Assembly (NCBI GenBank): GCA_964036155.1 | Contig: OZ038423.1 | Location: 44,097,249 to 44,161,248 of the forward strand | DNA length: 64,000 nucleotides | Source of the DNA: Diploscapter coronatus | Taxonomy: Eukaryota; Nematoda; Chromadorea; Rhabditida; Rhabditidae | Reading direction: 5' to 3' | In this document: piece after piece, positions 23,193-36,180 of the stretch | Layout of the letters: each line of letters opens with the position of its first letter | Position numbering within the stretch: the stretch's first letter is position 1 | The notes under the pieces: model-generated | Told to the model about the DNA's origin: nothing | Databases searched by the model: none | The model's input: only the letters and a program-made list of their open reading frames with translations | Program-made: the position numbers and the translations under genes

Positions 23193-23951
23193 TCACCCTC
23201 TTGTTTCCAGTCTGCGGTAGAGGTCTTCGAAGTGTTCTTGTTTGGCTTTCGCGATCTGTATCTTGGCCTCTTTCTTCCGCAGGTTGTAGACGTCTTTGTC
23301 CTGCTGGGTGCGAGTCTGTCTCCACTGTTTGAAGGCTTCTTTCTTGCTCTTGATAGCTGCTTCGACTTCGTTTGTCCACCACCAGGTCTCTTTCTTGATG
23401 CGACTTGTGCCTGGTTTCGTCATCCCGAACTTTTCACTTGCCACTTTCCGAACTGCATCTGCACACTGTTGCCAGTTGTCAGCAGCCGAGGCCCTTGGGT
23501 TGATTTCAGGGATTGCCTTGACGATGTCTTTGCAGGTTTGCTCTGAAGACTGCTCTCGTGTCTTCCACCATTTGATTCTAGCGTCACCCGTTATTCGTAT
23601 CTTTGTAGTTGCCTTCTTTGTGAACCTGAAGTCTGTGACCACAGGTCTGTGCTGGGGAGCTACTATCTCGCTGGGGAGTACTTTGCAGTCCATCACGTAT
23701 TTGAGGGAGCTTTGGTGGACCAGGACGAAGTCGATCTGGGATTTGTGCCTTCCAGACTCGTAGGTGACTGTCTGCGACTCCCGTTTCTGGAAGAACGTAT
23801 TCAGTACCACGAGATCCAGTGAGCCCGCGAATTCCAGCAACTTTTCTCCGTCTTCATTTCGACTTCCGAAGCCATGGCGTCCTATCGTTCGTTTGTATCC
23901 AGTACACTCACAACCAATGTGAGCGTTGAAGTCGCCTCCAACGATGATCTT
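23193..23951 (-). pseudogene. RTE endonuclease fragment
   Basis: Reading from the truncated 5' edge gives IIVGGDFNAHIG, the catalytic GDFN block of APE-type endonucleases. DLVVLNTFFQKRES then a conserved T-Y-x-S-G and SQIDFVLVHQ block follow, then the linker rich in K/E (KKEAKIQIAKAKQEHFEDLY). The preceding N-terminal part of the endonuclease is missing. The frame breaks near 23190 and continues in another frame as IYRIAKAKHTKTRDV and DGRVLYEDKDIMDRWREHY. Confidence 0.8.
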
Positions 23952-24009
23952 GGCATTTTCAGATAAATATGACGAGTTGTTGCGATAGTTTCAGATTGCC
24001 ACTTACCAG

Positions 24010-27000
24010 TTTGAAAAGGCTATTCGTAAACCGCATGACATATTTTAAAAGTCTCTAAAGTTTTATTTTTATGTAAAAACCGCGCGGGATGAAGAAAACA
24101 CAACACATACAGTAATCTAGGTTATTACTCAAGCTAAAATCACATTATTTGGCAGTTTAGACGATTCGTAGCTCTATCCTGAATAATTCCTTGCCTGGGA
24201 GTTCGTAGTCTTCCAGATATTAGCTTCAGGCTCATAACACACAGTACAGTAATTCCGGCAGCAGATTCGGGATTATAATTTTTCACAACCTTTTCATTTC
24301 AACTCATCATTTCAGGTTTTATCATTCGTTTTGAATATTCTAGACAAACTTAAGCCCATTTATTTCGTTCATTCAGCAAATTTGGCCATTTCGAGACATA
24401 AAAACCTCGGAGCTCAATGAAAAGTGCTCATAAGTAGCCAAAAATTAGCATATTCTACATCCATTATTAATTTCCTTCAATTTCATGTATGATTTCCCTA
24501 GATGCTAAATGTCCACTTGTCTTCAACAAGATCTCCTAGAATTACTATAGAAACCCATGAGATCTGACAGAAATAGAAGTTTTTGAGATGTCTGATTCCA
24601 AGAGTTCATTATAGATCCCCAAATCGCCTGTCAAAATGAACTATTCTATCATGTCTTACTATTCTAGAAGTCTATAGGTCAATACATCCGTTTTTCTGGT
24701 CGCTAGGTTCATTTATTACTCCAAAATCTTCCATATTTTATAGTAGCTCCGTTACAAGAATCAGGAATCACTCAGAACATGACACAATCGGGTCGAGTTT
24801 AGTTTCTATTGCATCTCTGGTATCTATTCTCCTAATATTGTGGGTCGAGGTATGATCTAGATACGTGACGATCAGCCATGGGGTCATTTTGTGACCTAAT
24901 ACCTCAAAAATGACGAAAACTTTGTTAAAATCCTCTATATTCGGAAGCGCACTGTTCGAAATAATTTATCCAGACATTTGAATATGATCTGTATTTCATC
25001 TACGGTATCTATTCTCTAGGTTTCATATCTATTTTAGGCCCGCTGCTTTGTGCTGTCTTCTAAAAAGGTAAAAGTGGATGGTTTACGCGGAACGCATTGC
25101 AGTGAGCGAAAAGGAGGGGAATTTGTTGTCGACCAGAAAAAAACGCAATTAAAGCAGCAAAAAAGTCAATTACACCCAATTATCTCGTTCAAATATCAAA
25201 GTAGAAGTAATTTATGGAATTTTAAGACCGAACACGCGCAGGAACTCGCCAGGAGAAGCGCTCGGGGAAGGCCGGAATGTCAAGGACGCGATTTTTCTAT
25301 TAAAATCGTCCGATTTCTGTTAAAATATTTTATTTTTCGCGATTTCAGAATATCTCATATATCAAAATAGTTGAAGGGCGTCAATGGGCATCGATTGAAT
25401 ATGAAATTAGCCTGGAGCGCCACCCCTGAACTGCAGCAGGGGCGCGAAAACGTACAAAATCTTTATCAGCCATTCTATGGAAATCAGTAGAATGGCTTGG
25501 CACAGCCCTTGAAATTATTTTCCTGGAAATAGTTCCTAGTAATGTAATCGAGGGTGGGGAATCCGAAAATCGAGATCTCGAGGTTCGGATGCGCGTTATT
25601 TACGCTGTAGCGAAGGTCGTAGTGAAGAATTCAAAAGTCGCCTAGAAACATAAAACCCTATATCAAATGGTGCAGCTCGACGAGATGAGTAAGAATATAT
25701 AATTTTCAAAAATAAATTTAAATAAAATATTTTCTTTGTAAAACCTGTCAAAATTGGTTAATCTTCCGACATTTTCGATCAGTACACCTGTAAAACGCGT
25801 CAAGGATAGGATTTTAACGCATATTATTGCAGCCCTGTTTACAGGCTTGAAAACGGTGTATGCCACCTCGCACAAAAGTGAGTCCCACGGAAGTTATTAA
25901 TTTTTGAAAACTTTTGGTTAGTGCCTTTTACAGCATGAGTCGCTTATAAAAATCATAAGTTCCAAAGTTTCCATCCAAATTTCATACTTATTTTTTTGTT
26001 TGATTACTATGGACACTCAGTTTATCAGACACCGGAAGAGAAATTTTTTGAATATAAATTTCTGCAGAAATGCGCACTTTTCGCGTCATGATTGCGGACT
26101 TTCCGATCCGTACTGTGTTTACGAGTAAATGAGGTTGGAAAAATTCGTCCTTCCAGTATGTTGTATAGAATGTCATGACGAACAACTTTCGTTCCAGGAC
26201 TGAGGTCGGATTCACATCGGTATGAGCCCCAGAATTTTTTGAAGTGCGACGGCTAAATTCAGCATAATGCTTTTTTAGTAAAAATTTTCAAAAAATCATA
26301 TCTCCCTATGTACTGGAGAAATTTTCATAATTATTTTTTTATTTTGTAGATCTTCAGTAGGAGAATATCATAAAAAGAAAAATGGAATTTTAGGAAAATA
26401 TTTTTGGTAAGAAAAAGTTACTCGAAGATACCCTATACACCCGTACTGTATTTACAAGGGTAATGTGAGTTAAAGTTGAAATTTTCCATGAAATCTTGTA
26501 GAGCTGTTCAAGTTGATCAGCTTTTGTTCCAGAACTTATTTTGGAATATGGACACACAGGGAGATATGAGTTTTTGAAAATTTGCACTAAAAAAGCATTA
26601 TGCTGAATTTGGTCATTGAACTTCCAAAAATTCTGGAGTCCCAACAGTAAGGATTCTGGGATTGGCCCAATGGTGAAAGTTGTTCGTCATGTCATTCTAT
26701 ACAACATACTGGAAGGACGAATTTTTCCAACCTCATTTACTCGTAAACACAGTACGGATCGGAAAGTCCGCAATCATGACGCGAAAAGTGCGCATTTCTG
26801 CAGAAATTGGTATTCAAAAAATTTCTCTTTTGATTAGCGATAATCTAGAGACTAAATACTGTCAAATAAAAAAAGAATCATTCAGTTTAGTTCAGAAATA
26901 AGGAAGATATGAATTTTTGAACATTTTCTTCGATTATCAAAAATAAGCTTTTCAAAAACAGGTGGTTTTATGGGCGTGGGTATTGATTTCGGTTCAAAAG

Positions 27001-27810
27001 TTATATCAATCAAAACCATAAGGTAAGGAGAATTTCATTCAAAAAACTATTCAATTTGGACGAAAAATAAAAAAGATTTAAAAAAGTAAAATAGGAAGAT
27101 AAACTTGAAACGCCCTATACATGAGCGAGCCCAGTGACTTCAGATATGGATGTATTGACCTATAGACCTCAAAAATAGTAAGACATGACAGAATAGTTCA
27201 TTTTGACAGGCGATTTGGGGATCTATAATGAACTCTTGGAATCAAACATCTCAAAAACTTCTATTTCTGTCAGATCTCATGGGTTTCTATAGTAATTCTA
27301 GGAGATCTTGTTGAAGACAAGTGGAAATTCAGTACCTAGGGAGATCATACATCAAATTGAAGGAAATTAATAGTGGATATAGAATATGCTAATTTTTGGC
27401 TACTTATGAGCACTTTTCATTGATTTCAGAGATTTTTATGTCTCGAAATGGCCAAATTTGCTGAATGAACGAAATAAATGGGCTTAAGTTTGTCCAGAAT
27501 ATTCAAAACGAATGATAGAACCTGAAATGACGAGTTGAAATGAAAAGGTTGTGAAAAATTATAATCCCGAATCTGCTGCCTGAATTACTGTACTGGGTGT
27601 TATGAGCCTGAAGTTAGTATATAGAAGACTACGAGCTTCCAGGCTACGAATTATCCAGGATAGAGCTACGAATTGCCTAGGCTGCCAAATAATGTAATTT
27701 TAGCCTGAGTGATTACCTAGATTAGTGTGTCTTGTATTTTCCTCATCCCACGCAGTCCCTAAATAAAAATAAAACTTTTAAAATCTGTCATGCGGTTTGC
27801 AGGTTGCCGT
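24010..27810. repeat. 3.8-kb imperfect inverted repeat (giant foldback)
   Basis: The two arms face each other. 24010-24690 matches the reverse complement of about 27150-27810 (shared blocks such as CGCCTGTCAAAATGAACTAT and ATGAGATCTGACAGAAATAG). 26040-26220 matches the reverse of about 26660-26830, and 26240-26320 that of 26550-26625, placing the centre near 26430. The left arm is about 1 kb longer because it carries repeat C (25105-26033). Frames found in the arms mirror each other and are not genes. Confidence 0.8.
25105..26033. repeat. Dispersed repeat C, copy 1 (pair 60105-61027)
   Basis: About 930 bp matching 60105-61027 in the same orientation (for example GCGTCAATGGGCATCGATTG and AACTCGCCAGGAGAAGCGCT). 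It ends at CAGTTTATCAGA, which in the other copy is the insertion point of a 72-bp hAT-type MITE. This copy therefore shows the empty site. Confidence 0.75.
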
Positions 27811-27844
27811 TTGAAAACATTTACCCTGCCTTTGAATTGGCTTG

Positions 27845-29646
27845 AGAGCGAGCATTTAGCTGAAGAATTTCCAGGGCTTGAAATCGCCTGCAGCCAATTC
27901 AGAAACCGTATCGATTCGTTTCCGTTCCCGAGCAAACATGTCTTCATCTTCCGGTATCCACTTTTGAGTTGATCTACTGAAAAGATGAGTTTGATCATTC
28001 TCAACGCAATGTCCTTAGAAATCAACTGATTGTAGTTTATGGTAGGCGTCGTTGATTTTTAACTTTTTCTTGTGATCTTTGCTCGTCACGCCCCAAATGT
28101 GTCGAAACTCGTCGAGTAGGAATATTTCGAGCATCTTCTCCTTGATTGAATCGTCAAGTGCGTTGTCGTGCTCCTTCATTTTCATCAAATATGATACAAT
28201 TCATGAGTAAATCCGATAAACAAACTGAAAATTGTTCGACCTAATATGATTTTCGAGCCAGGGTAATAATTATCTAGTTGAGTACTTTTCCTAAAATTAG
28301 ATCATTCTTCTCACCCTTATACAAATTTCACGAAAATAAGCGATTTCCCAATAGGATAAAGAAAACAACCAAAGGTGTGCGTGGTACGGTTTGATATTTT
28401 TGAAAAGTCAATTCGGCTCAGAAAGTGACAGTTTCTTTCGGTTCGATTTCAATTTTTTCGAGTCGCGCATATCGTTACACACGACTAAAATAGCGCGAAA
28501 ATACTCATTAACGAAAAAAATATTCATTGAAGAAAAAGAGTACTTGTAATTGCTTCATTACCAGCCTTATTAGATTTTCTATCCAAAGTTTCTATGTCAA
28601 ATTGCGCTTTGACTTTGAAAATTGAAATATTTTAGAAATACCCACCAGGAGAATATTCTTGTTTTTAAGCGAATTGCTTCCTTCCCGACTCGAATCAATC
28701 ACGTCGCAACTCTGAACCTGTCAAAATCGGCACTGCTCGATGCGTGATTGTCATTAGAAAAATGTACTTATAGACGATAAATCGTAGTATTTTTCCGAAA
28801 AAAATAGCCTAGTTACAGCCATCGATTTCTCTTACCACGTAACAATTATTCTAGAATTTTTTGAATTCTGGCTGTAATCGCATACAGATCACGAAATGAC
28901 ATTACAGGCCAAGATGATAAAGAAATTTGGCTAGAAAACTTTCTTTTTAAAAAACATTTAAAGAGATCATATCCGGTCCCTTGTAGTTATCATTACCTTT
29001 TTCTTATTTTCTCCATACTCGTGCTTCCATCCTCTTTCCAAAAAATGCCACTTTGCAATAAGAGAAAGGGGTTTTCGCGCTCTGACTTTACTCATCGCTT
29101 ACTGGACTAACGTCAAGTTTTATTCTCGTTTCTTGATTTTTCGATTTTTTCATTTAAAATTACCTAATTGTCATATCGATTTGTTCGTGGTTAATTGGCT
29201 AATAATCGATAATTAGTCAATTAACCACGAATAAATAAATAATTGGGCAATTAAAGCGAAAAAAGTCAAGAAGGACGAAAATAAATGACGAATTCGGGTC
29301 ATCAAGCAACGATATAAAGCCAGAGCGCGAAAACCCCCTTTTCTCTTATTGCAAAGTAGCATTTTTGGAAAGAGAAGCAAGGCGTGATACTATTTCTCAG
29401 GAAAGCGGGTGATAGCTACAAGGGGCTATCATTTTGTTTCCAAAAAAATCATGCCGTTTGAATGAACAAGCAAACGACCACGATTTTTATCATCTTGAGA
29501 TAAAAGTATAAATTTTACCTGTTTTTCGAATTGTTGAGCTGATTCTGCACGGCACCTGAAGAGTTGCTCTTTCGGAAGTTATCCACCGCAGTCATCCAAT
29601 TCGATCGCCAATCTTCATCCTCGAATGATTCTGCAGGCTTTCGACC
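27845..29646 (-). CDS. MADF-like domain protein, tentative (spliced)
   Basis: Three exon-like segments on the minus strand. 28185-28027 starts MKMKEHDNALDDSIKEKMLE and continues IFLLDEFRHIWGVTSKDHKK then INDAYHKLQ, resembling the hydrophobic/tryptophan pattern of MADF DNA-binding domains (L-E-x..-x-IW-x..YKD..AW/Y). A segment near 27970-27855 reads STQKWIPEDEDMFARERKRI then SELAAGDFKPWKF. A segment at 29646-29520 reads GRKPAESFEDEDWRSNWMTA. Phases between them are not resolved, and they may belong to one or two genes. A foldback element occupies the space between 28.97 and 29.43 kb. The MADF call rests on pattern only. Confidence 0.35.
28975..29430. mobile_element. Foldback element, ~455 bp
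   Basis: Strong inverted arms: CACTTTGCAATAAGAGAAAG and GGGGTTTTCGCGCTCT on the left (29049-29083) mirror AGAGCGCGAAAACCCC and CTCTTATTGCAAAGTAGC on the right (29322-29360). The centre (29188-29231) is a near-perfect palindrome around CGTGGTTAATTG...CAATTAACCACG. No target duplication was fixed. Confidence 0.65.
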
Positions 29647-29649
29647 CTG

Positions 29650-30373
29650 AAAATATGCAATATCGATGAAAGGGAAATTCACAGTTCACGCGATTAGAAG
29701 CAACTACTTTTAAGATTTACCAGCAGTCGTGGCTATTCAAAAGACGTGAATTTTGCAAATAAAGTGGTGCATGAACTCCTAATATGAGTAGTAGGTGCAT
29801 TTATAAACGGAATGACCAATGAACAGGATGAGCTTTCCAAAAATATGATTTTCAATCAACTTCCAAATAAAAATCAAGAAATTGCAAGACGAAAATAACG
29901 CGAAAAATTCGAACATTCTATTTATTTCGAAAATTTATTTGCCTGACTCGAGTTTCGGGTAAGATCTGCAAATCCTCGGACATTCAGTTGCTTCGGGGTG
30001 TCTACCACGCCGCGTTGGGTCATTTTATGAGGATTGTTGATGAAAAAGGAGACTAAATTCTTCGACCTGAAACAAGAAAACCACTCGTTCAAAAATAGGC
30101 TATTCGAGTTGACAAACACGAATTTTGAGACAATTCAACGACGGAAAGGCAGGAACTTCCAGGTTCTGTTGAATAATATGACGGAAAAAAGAAAATACAT
30201 AAAAAGAAAATCCAGTCGAAAATCGCGAAATGAAAAATCGAGTTGCATGGAATTTTGTCCACTCATTCTCTCCATTTCCCACGCTATTTTGAGCGAATTG
30301 CAAGTTGTTGCAATGCAACCAAGTATGAACGGACTCATCAAAATTATCTGATGGGAATTTGATTAATATTGTC
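29650..30373. other. Possible exon fragments, not called
   Basis: On the minus strand 30025-29922 reads MTQRGVVDTPKQLNVRGFAD and stops after NKFSK. It could be a terminal exon but has no partner I can join. The rest is AT-rich without a clear gene. Confidence 0.25.

Positions 30374-30408
<35 letters not shown>
30374..30408. repeat. (ATA)n microsatellite
   Basis: An uninterrupted ATA/AAT trinucleotide tract of about 35 bases. Downstream to 31091 there is a GA/GAAA-rich tract (30632-30672) and otherwise no feature. Confidence 0.9.
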
Positions 30409-30409
<1 letters not shown>

Positions 30410-31091
30410 CGTCAACTTCGAAAATGTTGGTATCAGTTGCTACAATACACTTCCAGCCTGTTGAAATAAACAATGAAAATTTTTGCAAAAGAAGTTTTCA
30501 CCAATAGAAAATAGGAAAAAGACAAAGGCACTACGAGCTTTCTATAAGGCAAGCGCATTGGCATTCGGCCAATCGCACACGGACCATTTCGTGCCCATTC
30601 TACTCCTTCTTTTTTCACAACAGTATAGAAAGAGAGAGAAAGAGAAAGAAAAAGAAAAAAAGAAAAAAGAGGGAAGATTGCTGCCTGCGTCTGCATCTCA
30701 AGAATGTGGTAAGGGGAATGTGAGGCATGAGATTTTAGTCGAGTGGCATGCTCTCTGGCAAGGGTAGTAAGTAGTGTTATGGCACAACTATGGAGTTCAA
30801 TTCAATAAATTGAATTATATTTTTGCAAAACTTTTCAATTTTTTTGAAAATTAAAATGATCGTACAGGTCCAAAAAATTGATTTTTCAAAAAATCAATAT
30901 AAACTCGTTTTTCCTGGTAATGAGAGGATTCTAAAAGTATATGTTTCAATTCTCAAAAATGAACGCCTCAAACACGTATCTGAAACTTTGGAGTACTGTA
31001 GTTCTTAATGTAATGAAAATTTTTGAAAAAAAAATACTTTAATGAACTATTCTAAGTATATACTACTTAGTTATCAAGTTTTTAGACCGTC

Positions 31092-31185
31092 TAATAAGAG
31101 TTTTAAGGATTTTACTTTTTAGAAATAGATATATAAGGTAATAAGAGTTTTAAGGATTTTACTTTTTAGAAATAGATATATAAGG
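31092..31185. repeat. Perfect 47-bp tandem duplication
   Basis: Two identical adjacent 47-bp units beginning TAATAAGAGTTTTAAGG and ending ATATATAAGG, about 280 bases upstream of the F-box gene start. Confidence 0.9.
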
Positions 31186-31267
31186 TAATGTTATTGGCGC
31201 GCGCTTTCCTAAAACCACTAGCTTTTAGTTTTCGATCGAGGCTCTGTGTTTGTTCGATTTTTCTCGG

Positions 31268-31334
31268 CAGGGACGTGCGAAATTTTGAGGTCTTTGTCTT
31301 TGAAAAATTCTAAATTCCAGTCCGCACGCCTCTG
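31268..31334. mobile_element. 67-bp inverted-repeat element, hAT-like ends
   Basis: The ends CAGGGACGTGCG and CGCACGCCTCTG are inverted repeats of the CAGGG type. The left end also occurs at 18402. The flanks TTTCTCGG and GTCTCGTT share only TCTCG out of register, so a target duplication is not shown. It sits 134 bases upstream of the F-box start codon. Confidence 0.4.
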
Positions 31335-31467
31335 GTCTCGTTGAGTCTAATCTCCACCCCTTTTTCACATCTTTTCTCTTTGGCGTATTTTCTTGTCCCC
31401 CTTTTTCTCGTTTTAAGCGTGATATTCGGTTAATTTTATCGATTTTAAGCATCAAATCGTGCTCAAA

Positions 31468-34400
31468 ATGCTCGACAGCTTCCCGGACGAGTTGATTGCG
31501 ATGAGTGTGGACTATTTGACGTTCGAGGAGGCGGAGACTCTCGCATGGACCAACAAGTATGTTTTATCAGCGACAGTCGAAATTGAAAATTTCAAATCGA
31601 TACGCGCAATAATCTCAAAAATCTCGAGCAAAGTTGAACGACTTTTAATCAATCCCAAATTGGGGTTCTTGGGATCAAAACCAGTACCGAGACACGGTGT
31701 ATCGATTCTGATGATTTTTCACCAATTCGAGTCTGGGCTCAGACTCCAAAAAATTCAAAACATTTATTCCGACTTTAACTTTTTTTGGAAGTTGAACCCT
31801 TCTGGCACTGGCCAAAACTCACGGAATTTCTGTTTCGGAATTGGAGCTTCGGCTGTACTCGATTGGTATTCATTCATTTTTTATTTGGGAAATTTCAGGC
31901 GGATGATGGGCATTGTGAGAAGGGATCTGCCACAGGCACTCGAGCCGAAGATCGAGATCAAAAAACTGGAATTCCCTGAAATTCCGAGGATGCTGGGAGC
32001 TCCGAGGGTAAGAGGCTTATAGATACGAATTCTTGTAATTCAAAAGGTTACCTTTGACGAAATGAACGAAATAGCATTGTTTTCAGAGCTTAAAATTTGT
32101 GACACTGCAACATCAACTAGGTCATGAATTATTTCAGTTTTTCTTCCACTATTCTGTAACATTGATGAGAGGTTTCAAAATTCAACATCTGCTTCACAAA
32201 AATTTGAGACCTAAGAATTGGAACACATTTTATGGTCATATCACTTCGAGCAGAACGCGGTCTAATTTCAAATTTGAAGAAAAGCGAAATCGAATTTTAC
32301 CACAACAATGCTTTGAGCTACTCGGTCTCAATTTTTTTTAAAGAAAATCTCTATTAAGTTTCTGTCATTGCATTTATTATCAGCACATTTTTCATGCAAA
32401 TATCCTTAAAAATATTCTTGGCAATCCTACCAGGCAAATTTTGAAAGAAAAAATTAGAAATTAAAAGATAATTAAATTTTAAGGGGTGTGACTAGGCTGA
32501 AAAAAGAGGTCAAAGCACTGAATAATCTTTAGAATCGAAATTCTTATTTCTCAAATATTTGAATTCTCATTTTCGGAATGAGATTTTAGGCCATTAATTG
32601 ATATTATTTTTTATCAGAATCGACATTCATCGTCTTTTACTTCTAGCAAAATCAAAATTGTCTTGAATTCCAGAGGAAGACTCGATTTGAGTTGTTCATT
32701 CACTGGCCTCGTGGAGTGTTCATTCAAGCTCCCCATGGAATGAAGAGTGGCCCAATCCCTTTCTGCATTCGCAAGGGCAAGAAGAAGAGGCAGATGGCCG
32801 ATATCGATGCACAGAACTACGCTGCTTTCATTCAGTACGCTCGTTACTGTAAGTAATTTGACCCTTGCCATATCTAACTGGCAAAAACATCATTTTAAAG
32901 TCCATTCAGTTTTTTTTTCGATAAGTTTACTGAATTTAAGACCCCAATGCATATTTTGACAATTTGTTGTATGAATGGAATCCCGAATTTTAAATATCGA
33001 AATTGAAATTTTGACTTGACTCAAAAGACTTCAGAATCAGGCCGAAATTTCGAATCTCGATTTTTTCAATCGTTGGATTTGAAAATTTATAATGCACTAA
33101 ATCGAATCGAAAATTATCGAAGTTCTTGATTTGAATATGAATTGCAGGTGCCGCTAATTGGAGGAATGCTCAAGTGGAGTGGAAGGAGTATGCAGTGAAG
33201 ACGTCTCGTCTCGCAACGACACATGCCGATGTGCCTCGCCTACCTCTCCATCTCCTCTTCTCCAGAGCCATCGTCCATCATTTTGATCTCGTAAGTTTTA
33301 GATTTCTACCTTGAACAATTTGTGACGAACAAGATTTACATAGCTGTGTTTATGACAAAAAGACAAGACCATTCACTTGATAAAACAGAATTTAGACTAG
33401 ATGAACGTAGGCTTTTTACCTACACAAAGTTCTGAAAACTATCGAAATAACCGTTTAGTTTAAAATTTTAAAAAAATTGAATCAATTAATGCAATTCCAG
33501 GCAGGTCTGAACGAAGTTAGATTTGTTTTCTCGAAAATTAAAATGAAACCGATCGAAGCTAAAATTTTTCGGCTTTTACTATGAGCTACACCTTTTAAAA
33601 AGAATATTACAAAGAAAATCTTTAAAAATTCGAAAAAAAAAAACATTTATATTCCAGACCTTCTGCGACTCTGCCTGGTTCTGGACAGTGATCAACGGTC
33701 TCGAACAGACTCGTGGCTCATTCAAAGACAAGCGCTTGGTCTGCAGTGACAGAGAGGTGCTCGATTCCGAGGACCTGGACGAAATCAAGATATCACAGTT
33801 CATGCAGAGAGGTAGGTAATTCATTGAATGATTCTTCGAAAAAATGCGAGAATAGTTGAAGAAGAACGCATTTCCATTAGAATTCGATAAAGTGCACCGA
33901 AGAAGGGTAGAGATGTTGGATAAGAAGTCAAAAGAGTTAGCGTTGGTTGAAGGTGTTGTGGGCTACGGGTTGGTATCTAGCGGATGATTCCGGTCGCCGA
34001 TTTGTCTCCGTTCTCACAACGACCACGAGAATGCCAATTTAGGGGGAAGGGGAGAAACACAGGAATTTTGGGGAATTCGTATTCCCACTTTGTGATTTAT
34101 TTGAATTTTCGTATAAGGTTTCGCAGGATTTTCGTTTTTCGTTGAAACGCAGCTTTTAGTGCCCAAGGTAGAAGCGGTAATAAACATGAGATTGCAAAAT
34201 TGAGAATCGCGAGGTGTGCAAAATTCGAATTTTTGTATCGATTCTTATTCATCCAACAAAATAAAAATTTGAGACAAATTCAAAAATGATTGCTTAATTT
34301 CAGTGGACAAATTCGAATGGGTTCTCAACAACGATGACATCCCCAGGGTCGATGAACTGTTCACACTGCCTCAGTTCCGCCATACGGTAGACTATTCATT

Positions 34401-35662
34401 TGATTCCATTAAGAAAAAAATGCAAATTGGTTGTGCCAGAACATTTATTGATTTTGAAAAGAAAGAAAACGATACAATCGAAAAAAAACATGACCACAAT
34501 GTGTCGTACTAAGGAAGTTCTAGTGCGATACGCTTGACCTATTCAAATCTGAATTTATTTTCCGATAATCATTTTAAAAAAGGGACAATAATTCGCATTT
34601 TTCTATTATTGATGTTAATATCAGGTTCAATGGATATATCCTTTCAGAATTGGGTGCTTTCTAAGATCAGCTATGGGCTTGACATCGTTTCTTTCGCGAC
34701 TTCAGAGAAATTGACCGTTACATCTGGCCACTCGTCTCTCATTCGTATTATCAAGGTAGTTTCTGTACTTTTCGTCTTTATTTCATGCAAATGTATTGAA
34801 ATTATCTTACTGCTTTTTCTATAATGACTACCGTACTTAGAAAACTGATCATTTGAAGGCAACATTCATTTTCTACCCGCTTTTCGCCTTGATTCCCTTC
34901 AAAGTGAAATATTGTAGCAAGTGAACGTTGTCCAATTGAAAGAGTTCACGTATGCACGATCGATTTTTAAATTAGCATTCTTACGGAATTCTCCATTTTT
35001 GCGAACCCTCAAGCAGAAAATATCACCTTTTTTAGCAAAAACGAATACCTTATAAACGTTAAGTTGCATCTCAAGCAAAATTTAAATGTCAGGGTTTTGT
35101 GGAGGCGTGCTAGTAAAGAATGTGACTTACATACTTTGTTTTTGATATAATGTGAAATTTACAAAGAGTCAAAAATGGACCATTTTTACAGAACTTCATG
35201 AAGGCGCCGGTGCACAAGCGCGAATGGACTCTGGAAAGGCTCAATAACGATCATAATTGTGGATATAAGCCGTGGAGTTTCGAGGAAGTCGAGGATGAGA
35301 TTCGCAAGTCGGGTGTGCGCTACAAATGCGTCGAGATCATTTATGGGTATCACACTCATTGCCGATTTTATTCAATGATAACCACATTTTTAACGATAAA
35401 GATTACGAATAATTCAAACGAGAGTGGGGCATTTTGTGCTGTATCACCTTTATTTCTGTTCCTATTCAAGAGTGGTTGTACATAATGATATAATTGCAGA
35501 TTTGTGGATAGAGGTTTCGAGGGCAGCTTGAGAATCGAGATCTCGAAAACGTTCCGCATTTTCTCCCAGGAACTCACCTGGAACATCAAACTCTTCCGCC
35601 CTAACACCCGTACCCTGGATGACATCGAGGAATGCCCTGGATTCAACCTCTCCATCTTCTAA
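31468..35662 (+). CDS. F-box protein with novel C-terminal region
   Basis: Well-supported spliced gene. Exon 1 from ATG 31468 encodes the F-box (MLDSFPDELIAMSVDYLTFE then LAWTN), a Skp1-binding module that makes such proteins substrate adaptors of SCF ubiquitin ligases. GTATGT at 31558 joins AAG|R in phase to an exon at about 31900-32008 (RMMGIVRRDLPQALEPKIEI). Further exons: about 32087-32158 (KFVTLQHQLGHELF), 32672-32848 (KTRFELFIHWPRGVF, FCIRKGKKKRQMAD), 33149-33291, 33659-33810, 34304-34386, 35192-35347 and 35500-35662, ending FNLSIF and TAA. Phases agree throughout. The C-terminal 300 or so residues are charged and tryptophan-rich (EWTLERLNNDHNCGY, WNIKLFRPNTR). I recognise no FBA, FTH, kelch or WD domain there. 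The F-box segment is clearly related to that of the kelch gene at 46.1 kb (both LAWTNKRMM). Confidence 0.8.
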
Positions 35663-36180
35663 TCAGCCACAATTCAATTTCGCTATTTTTTGTTGTTGTA
35701 ATCGGCACCATATTTTCCAGTTTTATTAGCCCTTCTCCCCAAAACAATCTTTTTTTACAGAAAACGTCAGTGTCTTTTTTGATTTTATTTGCAAATACCC
35801 CAACTCTCCCACATTCACTTCATCTCTTTCAAATAGCGCAATTCTACAGTATCTCCATTCCTTCATTATTTCATGATCTTTGATATCATTAATGCTTTAT
35901 TCACACAACTTCGATTTATTTATTGATCTCCTATTTCGTAATTTTACCCCCTGGTTTTGAAAGAGTTTTATTCAATGAATATTCTTGAAATTGGCAAGTG
36001 AAATGTTCATCTGGAAAACGCAAGAAATCATGACATCGTGACATGATGAGATATATAGGATAGTTGGAGAATAGGGATAAGCTAGAGTATTTTGCCACTT
36101 TCCCATGCCGCGAAGTCACGAGTTTTACAAACTGCCTTACTTGACTAATAATTTCTCGTCGTTTATTTCCATATTTCTAT
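35663..36180. other. 3' flank of F-box gene
   Basis: Probable 3' UTR and intergenic sequence. I see no gene or repeat here before repeat B begins. Confidence 0.4.

Larger units (their letters stand above)
22316..23951 (-). mobile_element. 5'-truncated RTE-type non-LTR retrotransposon
   Basis: A minus-strand insertion of 1636 bp flanked by a 19-bp target duplication GGCATTTTCAGATAAATAT (22297-22315 and 23952-23970). It encodes the C-terminal half of an APE-type endonuclease and part of a reverse transcriptase, in the RTE/BovB style. The 5' end is cut inside the endonuclease. Frameshifts near 23190 and loss of the front of the RT near 23010-23040 make it inactive. There is no poly(A) at the 3' end, as expected for RTE. 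Confidence 0.85.

Noticed and set aside
22268..23763. Several plus-strand frames of 80-155 codons
   Set aside because: They are antisense to the RTE endonuclease and reverse transcriptase.
25988..26901. Frames on both strands with near-identical peptides
   Set aside because: They lie in the opposing arms of the 24.0-27.8 kb inverted repeat and mirror each other.
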